Position numbers and translations under genes: made by a program. The notes below the pieces were generated by a model that made no database searches, was not told the origin of the DNA, and saw only the letters and a list, made by a program, of their open reading frames with translations. A stretch of DNA of 44,619 nt from Bacillota bacterium (GTDB taxonomy: Bacteria; Bacillota; Clostridia; Lachnospirales; Lachnospiraceae): assembly GCA_023663285.1 (NCBI GenBank), contig JAMPHT010000023.1:1-44619 (forward strand). Reading direction: 5' to 3'. Numbering within the stretch: position 1 is the stretch's first letter; each line of letters begins with the position of its first letter. Shown here piece after piece: positions 14,263-23,037 of the stretch.

Positions 14263-16227
14263 ATGAAGATCACATTGAAGGATGGCTCCGTGAAGGAGTA
14301 TGCAGAAGCAAAAAGCGTTTACGATATTGCCCTTGACATCAGCGAGGGCCTTGCCAGGGCGGCCTGCTGTGCCAGGGTGAACGGGGAAGTGGCGGATTTA
14401 AGGACCGTGCTGGAAAAAGACTGCGAGCTGCAGATCTGTACCGCAGGCGACCCGGAGGGTCTTGCCACCATTCGGCATACCGCATCCCATGTGCTGGCGG
14501 AGGCGGTGAAAAATCTTTTTCCCGACGCAAAGCTGACCATCGGCCCCAGCATAGATACCGGATTTTATTATGATTTTGACCACGCTCCCTTTTCCAGAGA
14601 GGATCTGGACGCTCTGGAGGCGGAGATGAAAAGAATTATCAAGCAGGGGGCGAAGCTGGAAAAGTTTACCCTTCCCCGGAATGAGGCGATCAAGTACATG
14701 GAGGAAAAGGGGGAGCCCTACAAGGTGGAGTTGATCCGGGACCTGCCGGAGGATGCGGAGATCTCCTTCTACAGTCAGGGGGATTTTGTGGATCTGTGCG
14801 CAGGTCCTCATCTGATGAGTACCAAGGGGATCAAGGCGTTCAAGCTGACCTCATCCTCCATGTCCTATTGGCGGGGAGACTCTGATAAAGCAAGGCTGCA
14901 GCGTATCTACGGAACCGCATTCAATAAGAAAGAGGAGTTGGAGGAGTACCTTGCCTACTGGGAGAATGTGAAAAACCGTGACCACAATAAGCTGGGCCGG
15001 GAGATGGAGCTGTTCACCACGGTGGATGTCATCGGCCAGGGACTGCCCCTGCTGATGCCTAAGGGTGCAAAGATCATCCAGACCATGCAGCGATGGATCG
15101 AGGATCTGGAGGACAACGAGTGGGGTTATATGCGTACCAAAACACCTCTCATGGCAAAGAGCGATCTGTATAAGATCTCAGGACACTGGGACCATTACAA
15201 GGAGGGGATGTTTGTATTCGGAGACGAGGAGAAGGATAAAGAAGTGTATGCCCTGCGGCCTATGACCTGCCCCTTCCAGTATTACGTCTATAAGGCCAGC
15301 CAGAAATCCTACCGGGATCTGCCCTGCCGCTACAGCGAGACCTCTACCCTGTTCAGAAACGAGGATTCCGGCGAGATGCACGGACTTACCCGCGTGCGCC
15401 AGTTTACCATCTCCGAGGGACACCTGATCGTGCGGCCGGACCAGATGGTGGAGGAATTCAAGGGCTGCCTTGCCCTGGCAAAATACTGCCTGGAGACTCT
15501 GGGAGTCAATGAGGATGTGACCTATCATCTGTCCAAGTGGGACCCTGACAACAGGGCAAAATATATCGGCGAACCTGAGGTGTGGGAGGAGACCCAGGGG
15601 CATATCCGCAGGATACTGCAGGAGCTGGAGATCCCTTTTAAAGAGGACGTGGGCGAGGCGGCTTTCTACGGGCCCAAGGTCGATATCAACGCTAAAAATG
15701 TATACGGCAAAGAGGACACCATGATCACCATTCAGTGGGACGCTCTGCTGGCGGAGCAGTTTGATATGTACTATATCGACCAGAACGGCGATAAGGTGCG
15801 GCCCTACATTATCCACAGGACCTCCATGGGCTGCTATGAGAGGACCCTTGCCTGGCTGACGGAGAAGTATGAGGGCAAGTTCCCCACCTGGCTGTGCCCG
15901 GAGCAGGTGCGGGTACTGCCTATTTCCGAAAAGTTTTCCGAGTATGCGGGGAAGGTGGCAGCCTCCCTGAAAAAGAGCGGCGTGCTTGCCACGGTTGATG
16001 AACGTTCCGAGAAAATCGGCTATAAGATCCGGGAGGCAAGGCTGGATAAGATCCCCTATATGCTGGTAGTGGGCCAGAAGGAAGAGGAAGAAGGCGTCGT
16101 GTCCGTGAGAAGCCGGTTCCTGGGGGACGAGGGCCAGAAGTCCCTGGACGACTTTACCGAACATATATGCAGAGAGATACGCACCAAAGAGATCCGCAAG
16201 GAGCTGGTGCAGGAGGAAATGAAGTAG
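14263..16227 (+). CDS. thrS: Threonyl-tRNA synthetase
   Basis: 654 residues, the normal bacterial length. It charges tRNA-Thr with threonine. The N-terminal TGS domain (MKITLKDGSVKEYAEAKS) is followed by the editing domain with RHTASHVLAEAV and the second-site HxxxC-type elements (FVDLCAGPHL). The class II core shows motif 2 (FRNEDSGEMHGLTRVRQFT) and motif 3 (IIHRTSMGCYERTLAWLTE), and an anticodon-binding domain closes the protein (LCPEQVRVLPISEKF). The start at 14263 follows AAAGGAGAAGGAGG. Expression is expected to depend on the T-box leader. Confidence 0.98.
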   Translation: MKITLKDGSVKEYAEAKSVYDIALDISEGLARAACCARVNGEVADLRTVLEKDCELQICTAGDPEGLATIRHTASHVLAEAVKNLFPDAKLTIGPSIDTGFYYDFDHAPFSREDLDALEAEMKRIIKQGAKLEKFTLPRNEAIKYMEEKGEPYKVELIRDLPEDAEISFYSQGDFVDLCAGPHLMSTKGIKAFKLTSSSMSYWRGDSDKARLQRIYGTAFNKKEELEEYLAYWENVKNRDHNKLGREMELFTTVDVIGQGLPLLMPKGAKIIQTMQRWIEDLEDNEWGYMRTKTPLMAKSDLYKISGHWDHYKEGMFVFGDEEKDKEVYALRPMTCPFQYYVYKASQKSYRDLPCRYSETSTLFRNEDSGEMHGLTRVRQFTISEGHLIVRPDQMVEEFKGCLALAKYCLETLGVNEDVTYHLSKWDPDNRAKYIGEPEVWEETQGHIRRILQELEIPFKEDVGEAAFYGPKVDINAKNVYGKEDTMITIQWDALLAEQFDMYYIDQNGDKVRPYIIHRTSMGCYERTLAWLTEKYEGKFPTWLCPEQVRVLPISEKFSEYAGKVAASLKKSGVLATVDERSEKIGYKIREARLDKIPYMLVVGQKEEEEGVVSVRSRFLGDEGQKSLDDFTEHICREIRTKEIRKELVQEEMK

Positions 16228-16349
16228 AGCAGTCGGAGACCTGTCGCCGCAGAGGCTGGTATCCGGCGGAAGAGACTTCCATGTATATTCTTTCAAAAAA
16301 TGTAAATACTTGTGATTGTTCACAAAAAACGCATAATAAGGAGGAAATC

Positions 16350-16670
16350 ATGGCGGATCTGAAGTGTTCGGTAGAAAATTGTACCTATAACGAGGAGCAT
16401 CTGTGCAGCAAGGGAGACATTCTGGTGGGCGGAAAACGCGCCGACTGCTGTGATGAGACGTGCTGTGAAAGCTTTTCGCAGAGACGGGAGGGACGGGATT
16501 CCTTTAAGAATTCCACTTGCCATCCCACCAGGACCATCAGCATTGACTGCGAAGCGGCCCAGTGCGTTTACAATGCGGATTATAAGTGTACCGCAGGCCA
16601 TGTGGATATCAAGGGCTGCGGCGCCTGCGACTGCCAGGGGACGGCGTGTGCAACGTTTGAAGAAAGATAA
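16350..16670 (+). CDS. Cysteine-rich protein with two DUF1540 modules
   Basis: 106 residues with 17 cysteines. Two similar units are visible: LKCSVENCTYNEEHLCSKGDI ending in CCESF, and IDCEAAQCVYNADYKCTAGHVDI ending in TACATF. Each has the spacing of the DUF1540 family, probably a small metal-binding (zinc) fold. No signal peptide is present. The start at 16350 has AAGGAGG eight bases upstream; a longer open frame upstream lacks a site. The gene lies 122 bases after thrS and before the rpsO promoter. Its role is unknown. Confidence 0.85.
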   Translation: MADLKCSVENCTYNEEHLCSKGDILVGGKRADCCDETCCESFSQRREGRDSFKNSTCHPTRTISIDCEAAQCVYNADYKCTAGHVDIKGCGACDCQGTACATFEER

Positions 16671-16681
16671 GAAATTCCATG

Positions 16682-16710
16682 TTTACTTTTCCTTCCGTAT
16701 GTGGTAATAT
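16682..16710 (+). promoter_or_regulatory. Predicted rpsO promoter
   Basis: TTTACT (16682-16687) and TAATAT (16705-16710) are 17 bases apart, immediately after the DUF1540 gene. The leader to rpsO would be about 100 bases. Confidence 0.5.
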
Positions 16711-16726
16711 ATAACAGTATGATTTA

Positions 16727-16816
16727 GCCGACGCCCGGCTTTCGGACACTCCGACCGATGCTTAGTGTCAGGCGGTTCATGCGAAACAGAATATATTTTT
16801 ATGGAGGAAAAGAGAA
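16727..16816 (+). promoter_or_regulatory. Structured leader of rpsO, possible S15 autoregulation site
   Basis: GACACT (16745-16750) pairs with AGTGTC (16764-16769). CGCC (16732-16735) can pair with GGCG (16771-16774) outside it, while CCGA (16728-16731) can instead pair with TCGG (16742-16745). Such competing helices before rpsO are typical of leaders bound by S15 itself, but these leaders differ between lineages, so the assignment is inference. Confidence 0.4.
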
Positions 16817-17083
16817 ATGATTTCTAAGGAAAAAAAGACCGCGATCATGAATGAGTATGCAAGGACGCCCGGCGACACCGGTTCCCCTGAGGTACAGGTG
16901 GCAGTCCTGACCGCAAGGATCCAGGAGCTTACCGAGCATCTGAAGGAGAACCCCAAGGATCATCATTCCCGCCGCGGTATGCTGAAGATGGTAGGCCAGA
17001 GGCGCGGCCTGCTTGAATATCTCAAAAAGAAGGACATCGAGAGATATCGTTCTCTGATCGAGAGACTGGGCCTGAGAAAATAG
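16817..17083 (+). CDS. rpsO: 30S ribosomal protein S15
   Basis: 88 residues, the exact usual length. [22 protein letters not shown], then [26 protein letters not shown], are the conserved helices that bind the central domain of 16S rRNA. The start has GGAGG upstream. The rpsO-pnp order seen here is also that of many other bacteria. Confidence 0.99.
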   Translation: MISKEKKTAIMNEYARTPGDTGSPEVQVAVLTARIQELTEHLKENPKDHHSRRGMLKMVGQRRGLLEYLKKKDIERYRSLIERLGLRK

Positions 17084-17099
17084 CGTGAGTAAAGGAAAG

Positions 17100-17273
17100 G
17101 CGGAAGTGCTGTTATTTTGCGGCGCTTCCGCTTACCGTGTGTGAGAGGGACGTCTGAGGAGCCGCTTCTTTGGGAAGCGTTCAGATGGCGTCGTCATACC
17201 GGAAAGTGGTAACCCGGAGCAGAAGAAAGCTCCGAGACCGCTGAAAAGGATATGGGGGCCATGTTTTTTTCAG
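17100..17273 (+). promoter_or_regulatory. Hairpin-rich rpsO-pnp spacer
   Basis: The first stem is GCGGAAGTGC (17100-17109) with GCGCTTCCGC (17122-17131), one wobble, without a T-run. CGGAGC (17215-17220) pairs with GCTCCG (17229-17234). CTGAAAA (17241-17247) pairs with TTTTCAG (17267-17273). The 263-base spacer has no gene. In E. coli a hairpin at this place is cut by RNase III and lets PNPase control its own mRNA; the same logic may hold here but is not shown. Confidence 0.5.
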
Positions 17274-17346
17274 TAGTTTCGGTATCTTCTGTTCCATTAC
17301 AATAGATTAAGCTTTATGCCGCATATGCGGCGGAATGGAGGATCAT

Positions 17347-19437
17347 ATGTATAAGAGCTATGAATTGGAGCTTGCAGGACGTACCCTGAAGGTCGATATC
17401 GACCGTGTGGGTAAGCAGGCAAACGGCTGTGCATTTATGCACTACGGCGACACGGTCGTGCTTTGTACCGCCACCGCATCCGAAAAGCCCAGGGAGGGGA
17501 TCGATTTCTTCCCCTTGAGCGTGGAGTATGAAGAGAAAATGTACTCGGTGGGAAAGATTCCCGGCGGCTTTAACAAGCGCGAAGGCAAGGCCAGCGAGAA
17601 CGCCATACTGACCAGCCGGGTCATCGACAGGCCCATGCGCCCCCTTTTCCCAAAAGATTACAGAAACGACGTTACCCTGAACAACATGGTGATGAGCGTA
17701 GACCCTGAATGCCGTCCTGAGTTGGTGGCCATGATCGGCGCTGCCATTGCCACCTGTATTTCTGATATTCCCTTCGACGGTCCCTGCGCCATGACCCAGA
17801 TGGGTATGATTGACGGCGAGCTTATCGTCAATCCCTCCCAGGAGCAGTGGAAGAAGGGCGACTTGAACCTGACCGTTGCTTCCACCAGGGAAAAGGTCAT
17901 CATGATCGAGGCGGGGGCAAACGAGGTGCCTGAGGCAAAGATGATCGAGGCGATCTACAAGGCTCATGAGATCAACCAGACCCTCATTGCGTTTATTGAC
18001 AGGATCGTGGCGGAGTGCGGCAAGGCGAAGCATGAGTACACCAGCTGCGCGATCCCCCAGGAAATGTTCGACGAGATGTACAGGCTGGTTACCCCGGAGG
18101 AGATGGAGGTAGCCGTATTTACCGATGACAAGCAGACCCGCGAGGAGAACATCCGCAATATTACCGCAAAGCTGGAGGAAGCCTTTGCAGAAAACGAGGA
18201 ATGGCTGGCTATCCTGGGCGAGGCTGTTTACCAGTATGAGAAGAAAACGGTCCGCAAGATGATCTTAAAAGACCATAAGCGTCCCGACGGCCGTGAGATC
18301 ACCCAGATCCGTCCTCTGGCGGCGGAGGTGGATATCATCCCCAGAGTACACGGCTCCGCTATGTTTACCAGAGGGCAGACCCAGATATGCAACGTATGTA
18401 CCCTGGCTCCCCTTTCCGAGCAGCAGAAGCTGGACGGGCTGGATGAAAATGAGGTCAGCAAGAGATATATGCACCATTATAATTTCCCTTCCTACTCCGT
18501 GGGCGAGACAAAGCCCTCAAGAGGACCCGGAAGGCGTGAGATCGGCCATGGCGCTCTGGCGGAGAGGGCACTGATTCCCGTTCTGCCAAACGAAGAGGAG
18601 TTCCCTTATGCCATCCGCACAGTGTCGGAGACCTTTGAATCTAACGGGTCCACCTCCATGGCTTCCACCTGTGCTTCCTGTATGTCCCTGATGGCGGCAG
18701 GCGTGCCCATCAAGAAGATGGTGGCGGGTATTTCCTGCGGTCTGGTGACAGGCGAGACAGATGATGATTTTGTACTGCTCACCGATATCCAGGGGCTTGA
18801 GGATTTCTTCGGAGACATGGATTTCAAGGTGACCGGTACTACGGAAGGCATTACCGCTATCCAGATGGATATCAAGATACACGGACTGACAAGGCCCATC
18901 GTGGAGGGCGCTATCGCAAGATGCCGGGAGGCAAGGCTGTTCATTATGGACAACTGCATGAAGCCTGCGATCTCCGCTCCCAGACCGGAGGTTGGACCTT
19001 ATGCGCCCAAGATCATCTCCCTCCAGATCGATCCTGAGAAGATCGGTGATGTGGTGGGACAGAGAGGCAAGACCATCAATGAGATCATCGCCCGCACCGG
19101 CGTCAAGATCGACATCACGGATGACGGCCAGGTATCTATCTGCGGAACAGACAAGGAGATGATGGACAAGGCGTTGGAGATGGTGAAGATGATCGTCACC
19201 GACTTTGCGGAAGGCCAGATCTTCAAAGGCAAGGTGGTCAGCATCAAGGAGTTTGGCGCGTTTATTGAATTTGCTCCCGGCAAGGAGGGAATGGTACACA
19301 TCTCCAAGATCGCAAAGGAGAGGATCAACAGGGTGGAGGATGTGCTTACCCTGGGCGATATGGTCACCGTTGTCTGCCTTGGCAAGGACAAGATGGGCAG
19401 GATCAGCTTCTCCATGAAGGACGTTGCACAGCAGTAA
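17347..19437 (+). CDS. pnp: Polyribonucleotide nucleotidyltransferase (PNPase)
   Basis: 696 residues with the complete PNPase layout. There are two RNase PH-like halves (the second with GERALIPVLPNEEEFPYAIR and ESNGSTSMASTCA), a KH domain with the GQRG loop near residue 569, and an S1 domain to the end (GKVVSIKEFGAFIEF, KEGMVHIS). It degrades RNA from the 3' end using phosphate. I chose 17347 rather than the in-frame ATG at 17335, because GGAGG (17337-17341) overlaps the upstream ATG and sits five bases before 17347. Confidence 0.98.
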   Translation: MYKSYELELAGRTLKVDIDRVGKQANGCAFMHYGDTVVLCTATASEKPREGIDFFPLSVEYEEKMYSVGKIPGGFNKREGKASENAILTSRVIDRPMRPLFPKDYRNDVTLNNMVMSVDPECRPELVAMIGAAIATCISDIPFDGPCAMTQMGMIDGELIVNPSQEQWKKGDLNLTVASTREKVIMIEAGANEVPEAKMIEAIYKAHEINQTLIAFIDRIVAECGKAKHEYTSCAIPQEMFDEMYRLVTPEEMEVAVFTDDKQTREENIRNITAKLEEAFAENEEWLAILGEAVYQYEKKTVRKMILKDHKRPDGREITQIRPLAAEVDIIPRVHGSAMFTRGQTQICNVCTLAPLSEQQKLDGLDENEVSKRYMHHYNFPSYSVGETKPSRGPGRREIGHGALAERALIPVLPNEEEFPYAIRTVSETFESNGSTSMASTCASCMSLMAAGVPIKKMVAGISCGLVTGETDDDFVLLTDIQGLEDFFGDMDFKVTGTTEGITAIQMDIKIHGLTRPIVEGAIARCREARLFIMDNCMKPAISAPRPEVGPYAPKIISLQIDPEKIGDVVGQRGKTINEIIARTGVKIDITDDGQVSICGTDKEMMDKALEMVKMIVTDFAEGQIFKGKVVSIKEFGAFIEFAPGKEGMVHISKIAKERINRVEDVLTLGDMVTVVCLGKDKMGRISFSMKDVAQQ

Positions 19438-19454
19438 ACAGTAAAGGCAGGTAA

Positions 19455-19502
19455 GGGCGCTTTCGGGGCGGCAGAGATGCCGCTTTGAGGGCGCCCCATT
19501 TT
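19455..19502 (+). terminator. Terminator after pnp
   Basis: The outer arms GGGCGC (19455-19460) and GCGCCC (19491-19496) enclose a second stem, GCGGCA (19468-19473) with TGCCGC (19478-19483). CATTTTAT follows. It ends the pnp transcript just before the tldD ribosome site. Confidence 0.6.
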
Positions 19503-19518
19503 ATAAAGGAGGGTTATT

Positions 19519-20898
19519 ATGTTATCCCAGAAGATTATCAGGGAGGCTCTGATCAGAGCGCTCTCAACAGGCGCGGATTACGCGGAGGTGTATGCGGAGC
19601 ATACCGGACAAAAGACCATCAGCCTGGTGTCGGCAAAGGTGGACAAGATAGCGGATGCGGTGATCTCCGGTGTGGGGATCCGTATTTTCAAAGGTACCAG
19701 GTGCGTGGTGGGTTCCGCATCCTCCCTGGACGAGGCGGCGGTGCTGGACTGTGCATCCAGGGTGGCGGACGCGCTGGAAGGCGCGCCGGAGTATGAGAAT
19801 GTTGTGCTGAGAGAGCGCATCTTTGGAGATATCCATCCGGTGCGAATCGTCCCTGCAGGGGTGGAGAATGCCTGCAAGATCGATTATGTCCGGGAGATGT
19901 GCCTGGCGGCAAAGGAGTACAGCCCGGAGATCTCCCAGGTGACCGGTTCTTTTCTGGAGGTGGATCACAAGATACTGATTGCCACCAGCGAGGGACTGTT
20001 GGCCACAGACCGGCAGATCCGTACCAGGGTAAATGTTTCCGCCATTGCCAGCGACGGCGGCGAGAACCAGACGGGAAGCACTGCTCCCGGCGCCCGGAAA
20101 GGACTGGAGCTGTTTGAGGATCATGATCCGAAGGAGCTGGGCCGAAAGGCGGCAAAGCAGGCGGTCACTATGCTGCACGCAGGGTACATCAATGCGGGAG
20201 TGATGCCGGTAGCTATTGAGAACGGCTTCGGCGGCGTGATCTTCCATGAGGCCTGCGGACATTCCCTGGAGGCTTCGGGGGTTGCTTTGGGTCAGTCCCA
20301 GTTCTGCGGCAAGCTGGGACAGCAGATCGCCAATCCCAAGGTGACCGCCATCGACGATGGTACGATTCCAAACGGCTGGGGCTCCATGAACATTGACGAC
20401 GAGGGAACGCCCGCCCAGCGGAAGGTCCTGATCGACAAGGGCATTTTAAAGACCTATATGATCGATAAGCTGAACGGCAGACGCATGGGTATGGAGTCCA
20501 CAGGAAGCTCCAGACGCCAGAGCTATCAGTTCGCGCCTACCTCCAGGATGACCAATACTTACATAGATGCAGGTGAGGACAGAGATGAAGATATTATCGC
20601 ATCCATAGAATACGGCTTATATGCAAAGGATATGGGCGGCGGTTCCGTGAATCCCGTCACCGGACAATTCAATTTCGCTGTCAAGGAAGGCTATGTTATC
20701 AGAAACGGCAAGATCTGCGAGCCGGTTCGGGGCGCAAGCCTTGTAGGGAAGGGATCTGACGTCATCATGAGCATTGACATGGTAGGCAGGAATGTGGCCA
20801 GGGCCCAGGGAATGTGCGGCGCATCATCGGGAAGTATTCCTACGGATGTAGGCCAGCCCCTGATCCGTGTTTCTTCCATTACGGTGGGGGGGCGCTAA
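19519..20898 (+). CDS. tldD: TldD metalloprotease subunit
   Basis: 459 residues. GGVIFHEACGHSLEAS (about residues 238-253) carries the HExxxH zinc site of TldD, the catalytic half of the TldD/TldE protease. Late motifs such as GQFNFAVKEGYVIRNGKI and GMCGASSGSIPTDVGQP also fit. The partner TldE is encoded 203 bases downstream. In E. coli the pair unfolds and trims peptides, including microcin B17 precursor, and degrades the antitoxin CcdA. Good ribosome site AAAGGAGG before 19519. Confidence 0.93.
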   Translation: MLSQKIIREALIRALSTGADYAEVYAEHTGQKTISLVSAKVDKIADAVISGVGIRIFKGTRCVVGSASSLDEAAVLDCASRVADALEGAPEYENVVLRERIFGDIHPVRIVPAGVENACKIDYVREMCLAAKEYSPEISQVTGSFLEVDHKILIATSEGLLATDRQIRTRVNVSAIASDGGENQTGSTAPGARKGLELFEDHDPKELGRKAAKQAVTMLHAGYINAGVMPVAIENGFGGVIFHEACGHSLEASGVALGQSQFCGKLGQQIANPKVTAIDDGTIPNGWGSMNIDDEGTPAQRKVLIDKGILKTYMIDKLNGRRMGMESTGSSRRQSYQFAPTSRMTNTYIDAGEDRDEDIIASIEYGLYAKDMGGGSVNPVTGQFNFAVKEGYVIRNGKICEPVRGASLVGKGSDVIMSIDMVGRNVARAQGMCGASSGSIPTDVGQPLIRVSSITVGGR

Positions 20899-21005
20899 AG
20901 GTGAAAAGAACTTCTAACACTCGCAGCAGAGGCTGCTTCGTGAAGAAGTTCTAAGTCTGCTTTGCAGACTTTTTTCACCTCGAAGAATCCGCAGGCGGAT
21001 TCTTC
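20899..21005. repeat. Multi-stem hairpin element between tldD and tldE
   Basis: AGGTGAAAA (20899-20907) pairs perfectly with TTTTCACCT (20972-20980). Inside lie two arms: GAACTTCT (20908-20915) with AGAAGTTC (20944-20951), capped by GCAGC/GCTGC (20923-20936), and AAGTCTGC (20953-20960) with GCAGACTT (20964-20971). The result is a three-way junction. The second arm is followed by T and works as a terminator candidate for tldD. Next comes a separate hairpin with arms GAAGAATCCGC (20982-20992) and GCGGATTCTTC (20995-21005). The same arms recur at 32844-32867. The element begins one base after the tldD stop. Confidence 0.75.
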
Positions 21006-21101
21006 CCGATAAGTATGACTGTGTCTGAGTGCTGCCGGGCACAGAGCAGCAGGCCGGATGGGGCCTGTCATAAGAAAAGCAGCGCAGAAATGAGGAGCGA
21101 T

Positions 21102-22445
21102 ATGACATATCAGGAATTTAAAGAAGCCGTGATCAGCGTTTCCCATGAACAGCAGGTGGCGGATTATGAGCTTTATTATACGGAAAGTGATTCTGCTTCT
21201 GTGGAGACCTTTCAGCAGGAGATAAAGGAATACAGTACGGATAACAGCATGGGCGTCTGCTATCGCTGTGTCAGGGACGGAAAGGCAGGCTATGCCTCCA
21301 CGGAGAATCTCACGGAGGAAGAGGCCAGGTCCTTGGTGCTTCGGGCTCTGGAAAATGCAGGATCCATCGAAAGCGAGGCGGAAGCCTTTATCCATGAAAA
21401 AGGAGACGCCTATGGCATACTGCCTGAAAATACCTGTAAGGAACCTGAGGTTGGAGAGATGAAGGAGGCGGCCCTTGCCCTGCAGAGAGAAATGTACGCC
21501 GCAGATCCCCGTGTGGCGGACGGCACCCAGAGCATTGTGGCTTACGGAAGGAGCACCTATGCGCTCTGCAATTCCAAGGGGCTTGACCTGGAGGATAAGG
21601 CGGCCTATACGCTGTGTATGGGGCTTGCGCTGGTACATGACGGCGGGGAGATGTATGACGGCAGCGAGGATAAGGATGGGAATCTGGCGGACTTTGATTT
21701 AAAGGAGATTGCCGGGAAGGCGGTGGAGGACGCAGTATCCGCCATCGGCGCGGACAGCGTGCCCAGCGGTAAATATAATGTGGTATTCATGGGCCGGGCC
21801 TTTGCCCAGCTGCTCTCTACCTATGACTCCGTATTTTCTGCGGAGGCGGCCCAGAAGGGAATGTCTCTGTTGAAGGATAAGGAAGGGGAGAAAATAGCGG
21901 CGGACATCGTGACAGTCATCGACGATCCCAGGCATGAGAAAAGCCTTGTGAAGAGGACCTTTGACGGCGAGGGCGTTGCCACCTATGAGAAGAATGTGAT
22001 CGAGGACGGCGTGCTCAAGACCCTGCTCCACAACTTAAGCACCGCGGCAAAGGCGGGAGTAAAGTCCACGGGCAACGGCCAGAAAGCGTCTTACGCTTCC
22101 AACGTGGGAGTGGGTCCCTTCACCCTTTATTTAAAGCCTGTAGAAGGAACGGAGGAGGAGCTTCTGGCAGCGGCGGAAAGCGGCGTCTGCATCAAGGGCG
22201 TATCCGGCCTGCACGCGGGCGCAAATCCCGTGACGGGAGACTTTTCGCTCCTGGCGGAGGGCTTCCGCATCGAGAACGGGAAAAAGACGGCTCCGGTGAA
22301 GAATATTACCGTCTCCGGAAATTTCTTTACCCTGCTGAAGGAGATCGACCGGATCGGAACGGATATGAAATTCATCAGAAGCATGGGCGGCAAGTGCGGT
22401 TCTCCCTCTGTGCTGGTGCGGGATATGAACATTGCGGGACAGTGA
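21102..22445 (+). CDS. tldE: TldE/PmbA subunit of the TldD/E protease
   Basis: 447 residues, start at 21102 after TGAGGAG. It shares the TldD/PmbA fold but has no HExxxH site, as expected for the non-catalytic partner. Motifs include SMGVCYRCVRDGKAGYAST at the front, and SGLHAGANPVTGDFSLLAEGF plus ITVSGNFFTLLKEIDRIGTD near the end, which are typical of PmbA. It acts with TldD as a heterodimer in the cytoplasm. The two genes are separated by the hairpin element at 20899-21005. Confidence 0.92.
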   Translation: MTYQEFKEAVISVSHEQQVADYELYYTESDSASVETFQQEIKEYSTDNSMGVCYRCVRDGKAGYASTENLTEEEARSLVLRALENAGSIESEAEAFIHEKGDAYGILPENTCKEPEVGEMKEAALALQREMYAADPRVADGTQSIVAYGRSTYALCNSKGLDLEDKAAYTLCMGLALVHDGGEMYDGSEDKDGNLADFDLKEIAGKAVEDAVSAIGADSVPSGKYNVVFMGRAFAQLLSTYDSVFSAEAAQKGMSLLKDKEGEKIAADIVTVIDDPRHEKSLVKRTFDGEGVATYEKNVIEDGVLKTLLHNLSTAAKAGVKSTGNGQKASYASNVGVGPFTLYLKPVEGTEEELLAAAESGVCIKGVSGLHAGANPVTGDFSLLAEGFRIENGKKTAPVKNITVSGNFFTLLKEIDRIGTDMKFIRSMGGKCGSPSVLVRDMNIAGQ

Positions 22446-22511
22446 CGGACGCATATGTCGGTATGCTGTCTGTGCTTTGCGATTCTTTTATTATTGTTTA
22501 TATTTATTTAA

Positions 22512-22539
22512 TTGCATTGTGACATAAAGCGTGTAAAAT
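22512..22539 (+). promoter_or_regulatory. Predicted promoter before the 22633 cluster
   Basis: TTGCAT (22512-22517) and TAAAAT (22534-22539) are 16 bases apart. A terminator-like hairpin starts two bases later, so this promoter would read through it. Confidence 0.4.
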
Positions 22540-22540
22540 G

Positions 22541-22589
22541 GTAACTATTCAGAGCCATGAGCGGGCAAAGACTCTGGATAGTTACTTTT
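22541..22589 (+). terminator. Terminator-like hairpin after tldE
   Basis: GTAACTATTCAGAG (22541-22554) pairs with CTCTGGATAGTTAC (22572-22585), with one wobble, and is followed by TTTT. It can end the tldE transcript. Because a promoter lies directly before it, it could also act as an attenuator for the next gene cluster. Confidence 0.75.
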
Positions 22590-22632
22590 GTCATGGAAGA
22601 GTTACAGATAAGAAGGGAAAGAGTGAGGGACT

Positions 22633-23028
22633 ATGAGAGAAAGATTACAGCGCTTTATGTGGGGCAGATACGGATATGACGAGTTGGGCCGCTTTTTGAT
22701 GATTTCCGCCGTTGTCTGCATGGTGCTGTCGCTGTTCCCCAGGGGACATTTGTTTTATGTGATTGCCGGGGTGGCAATGGTATATGCTTATTTCCGTATG
22801 TTTTCCAGGAATATCGGGAAGCGTTCAGGGGAAAACCGGTGGTTTCTGAATAAGACGGCCAGGCTGAGGGCGCTTTTCGGGAAAAAGAAGCGTGAGATGG
22901 GGCAGATGAAACAGTATCATATCTATAGATGCCCCAAATGCAGACAGAAGATACGGGTCCCCAGAGGACGGGGCCGCATTGCCATCACCTGCAGAAAATG
23001 CGGCACGGAATTTATCAAAAAGAGTTGA
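22633..23028 (+). CDS. Small membrane protein with C-terminal zinc ribbon
   Basis: 131 residues. Two adjacent hydrophobic segments (about 20-50: FLMISAVVCMVLSLF, then FYVIAGVAMVYAYFRMF) form a membrane hairpin. A basic stretch follows, then a zinc ribbon with two Cys pairs (RCPKCRQKIRVP and TCRKCGTEF), about residues 101-127. Function is unknown. It starts a tight cluster: the next gene begins nine bases after its stop, so the two are probably cotranscribed. Confidence 0.75.
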   Translation: MRERLQRFMWGRYGYDELGRFLMISAVVCMVLSLFPRGHLFYVIAGVAMVYAYFRMFSRNIGKRSGENRWFLNKTARLRALFGKKKREMGQMKQYHIYRCPKCRQKIRVPRGRGRIAITCRKCGTEFIKKS

Positions 23029-23037
23029 GGACGGAGT

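Noticed and set aside
15178-16323. Long minus-strand open frame inside thrS
   Set aside because: It is the antisense shadow of a clearly conserved gene with high GC; its translation has no family motif and no ribosome site. The same holds for long antisense frames at 39800-40885 and 41675-42751.
19485-19796. Overlapping open frame at the start of tldD
   Set aside because: It lies out of frame in tldD, has no ribosome site of its own, and gives a low-complexity Gly/Arg-rich translation.
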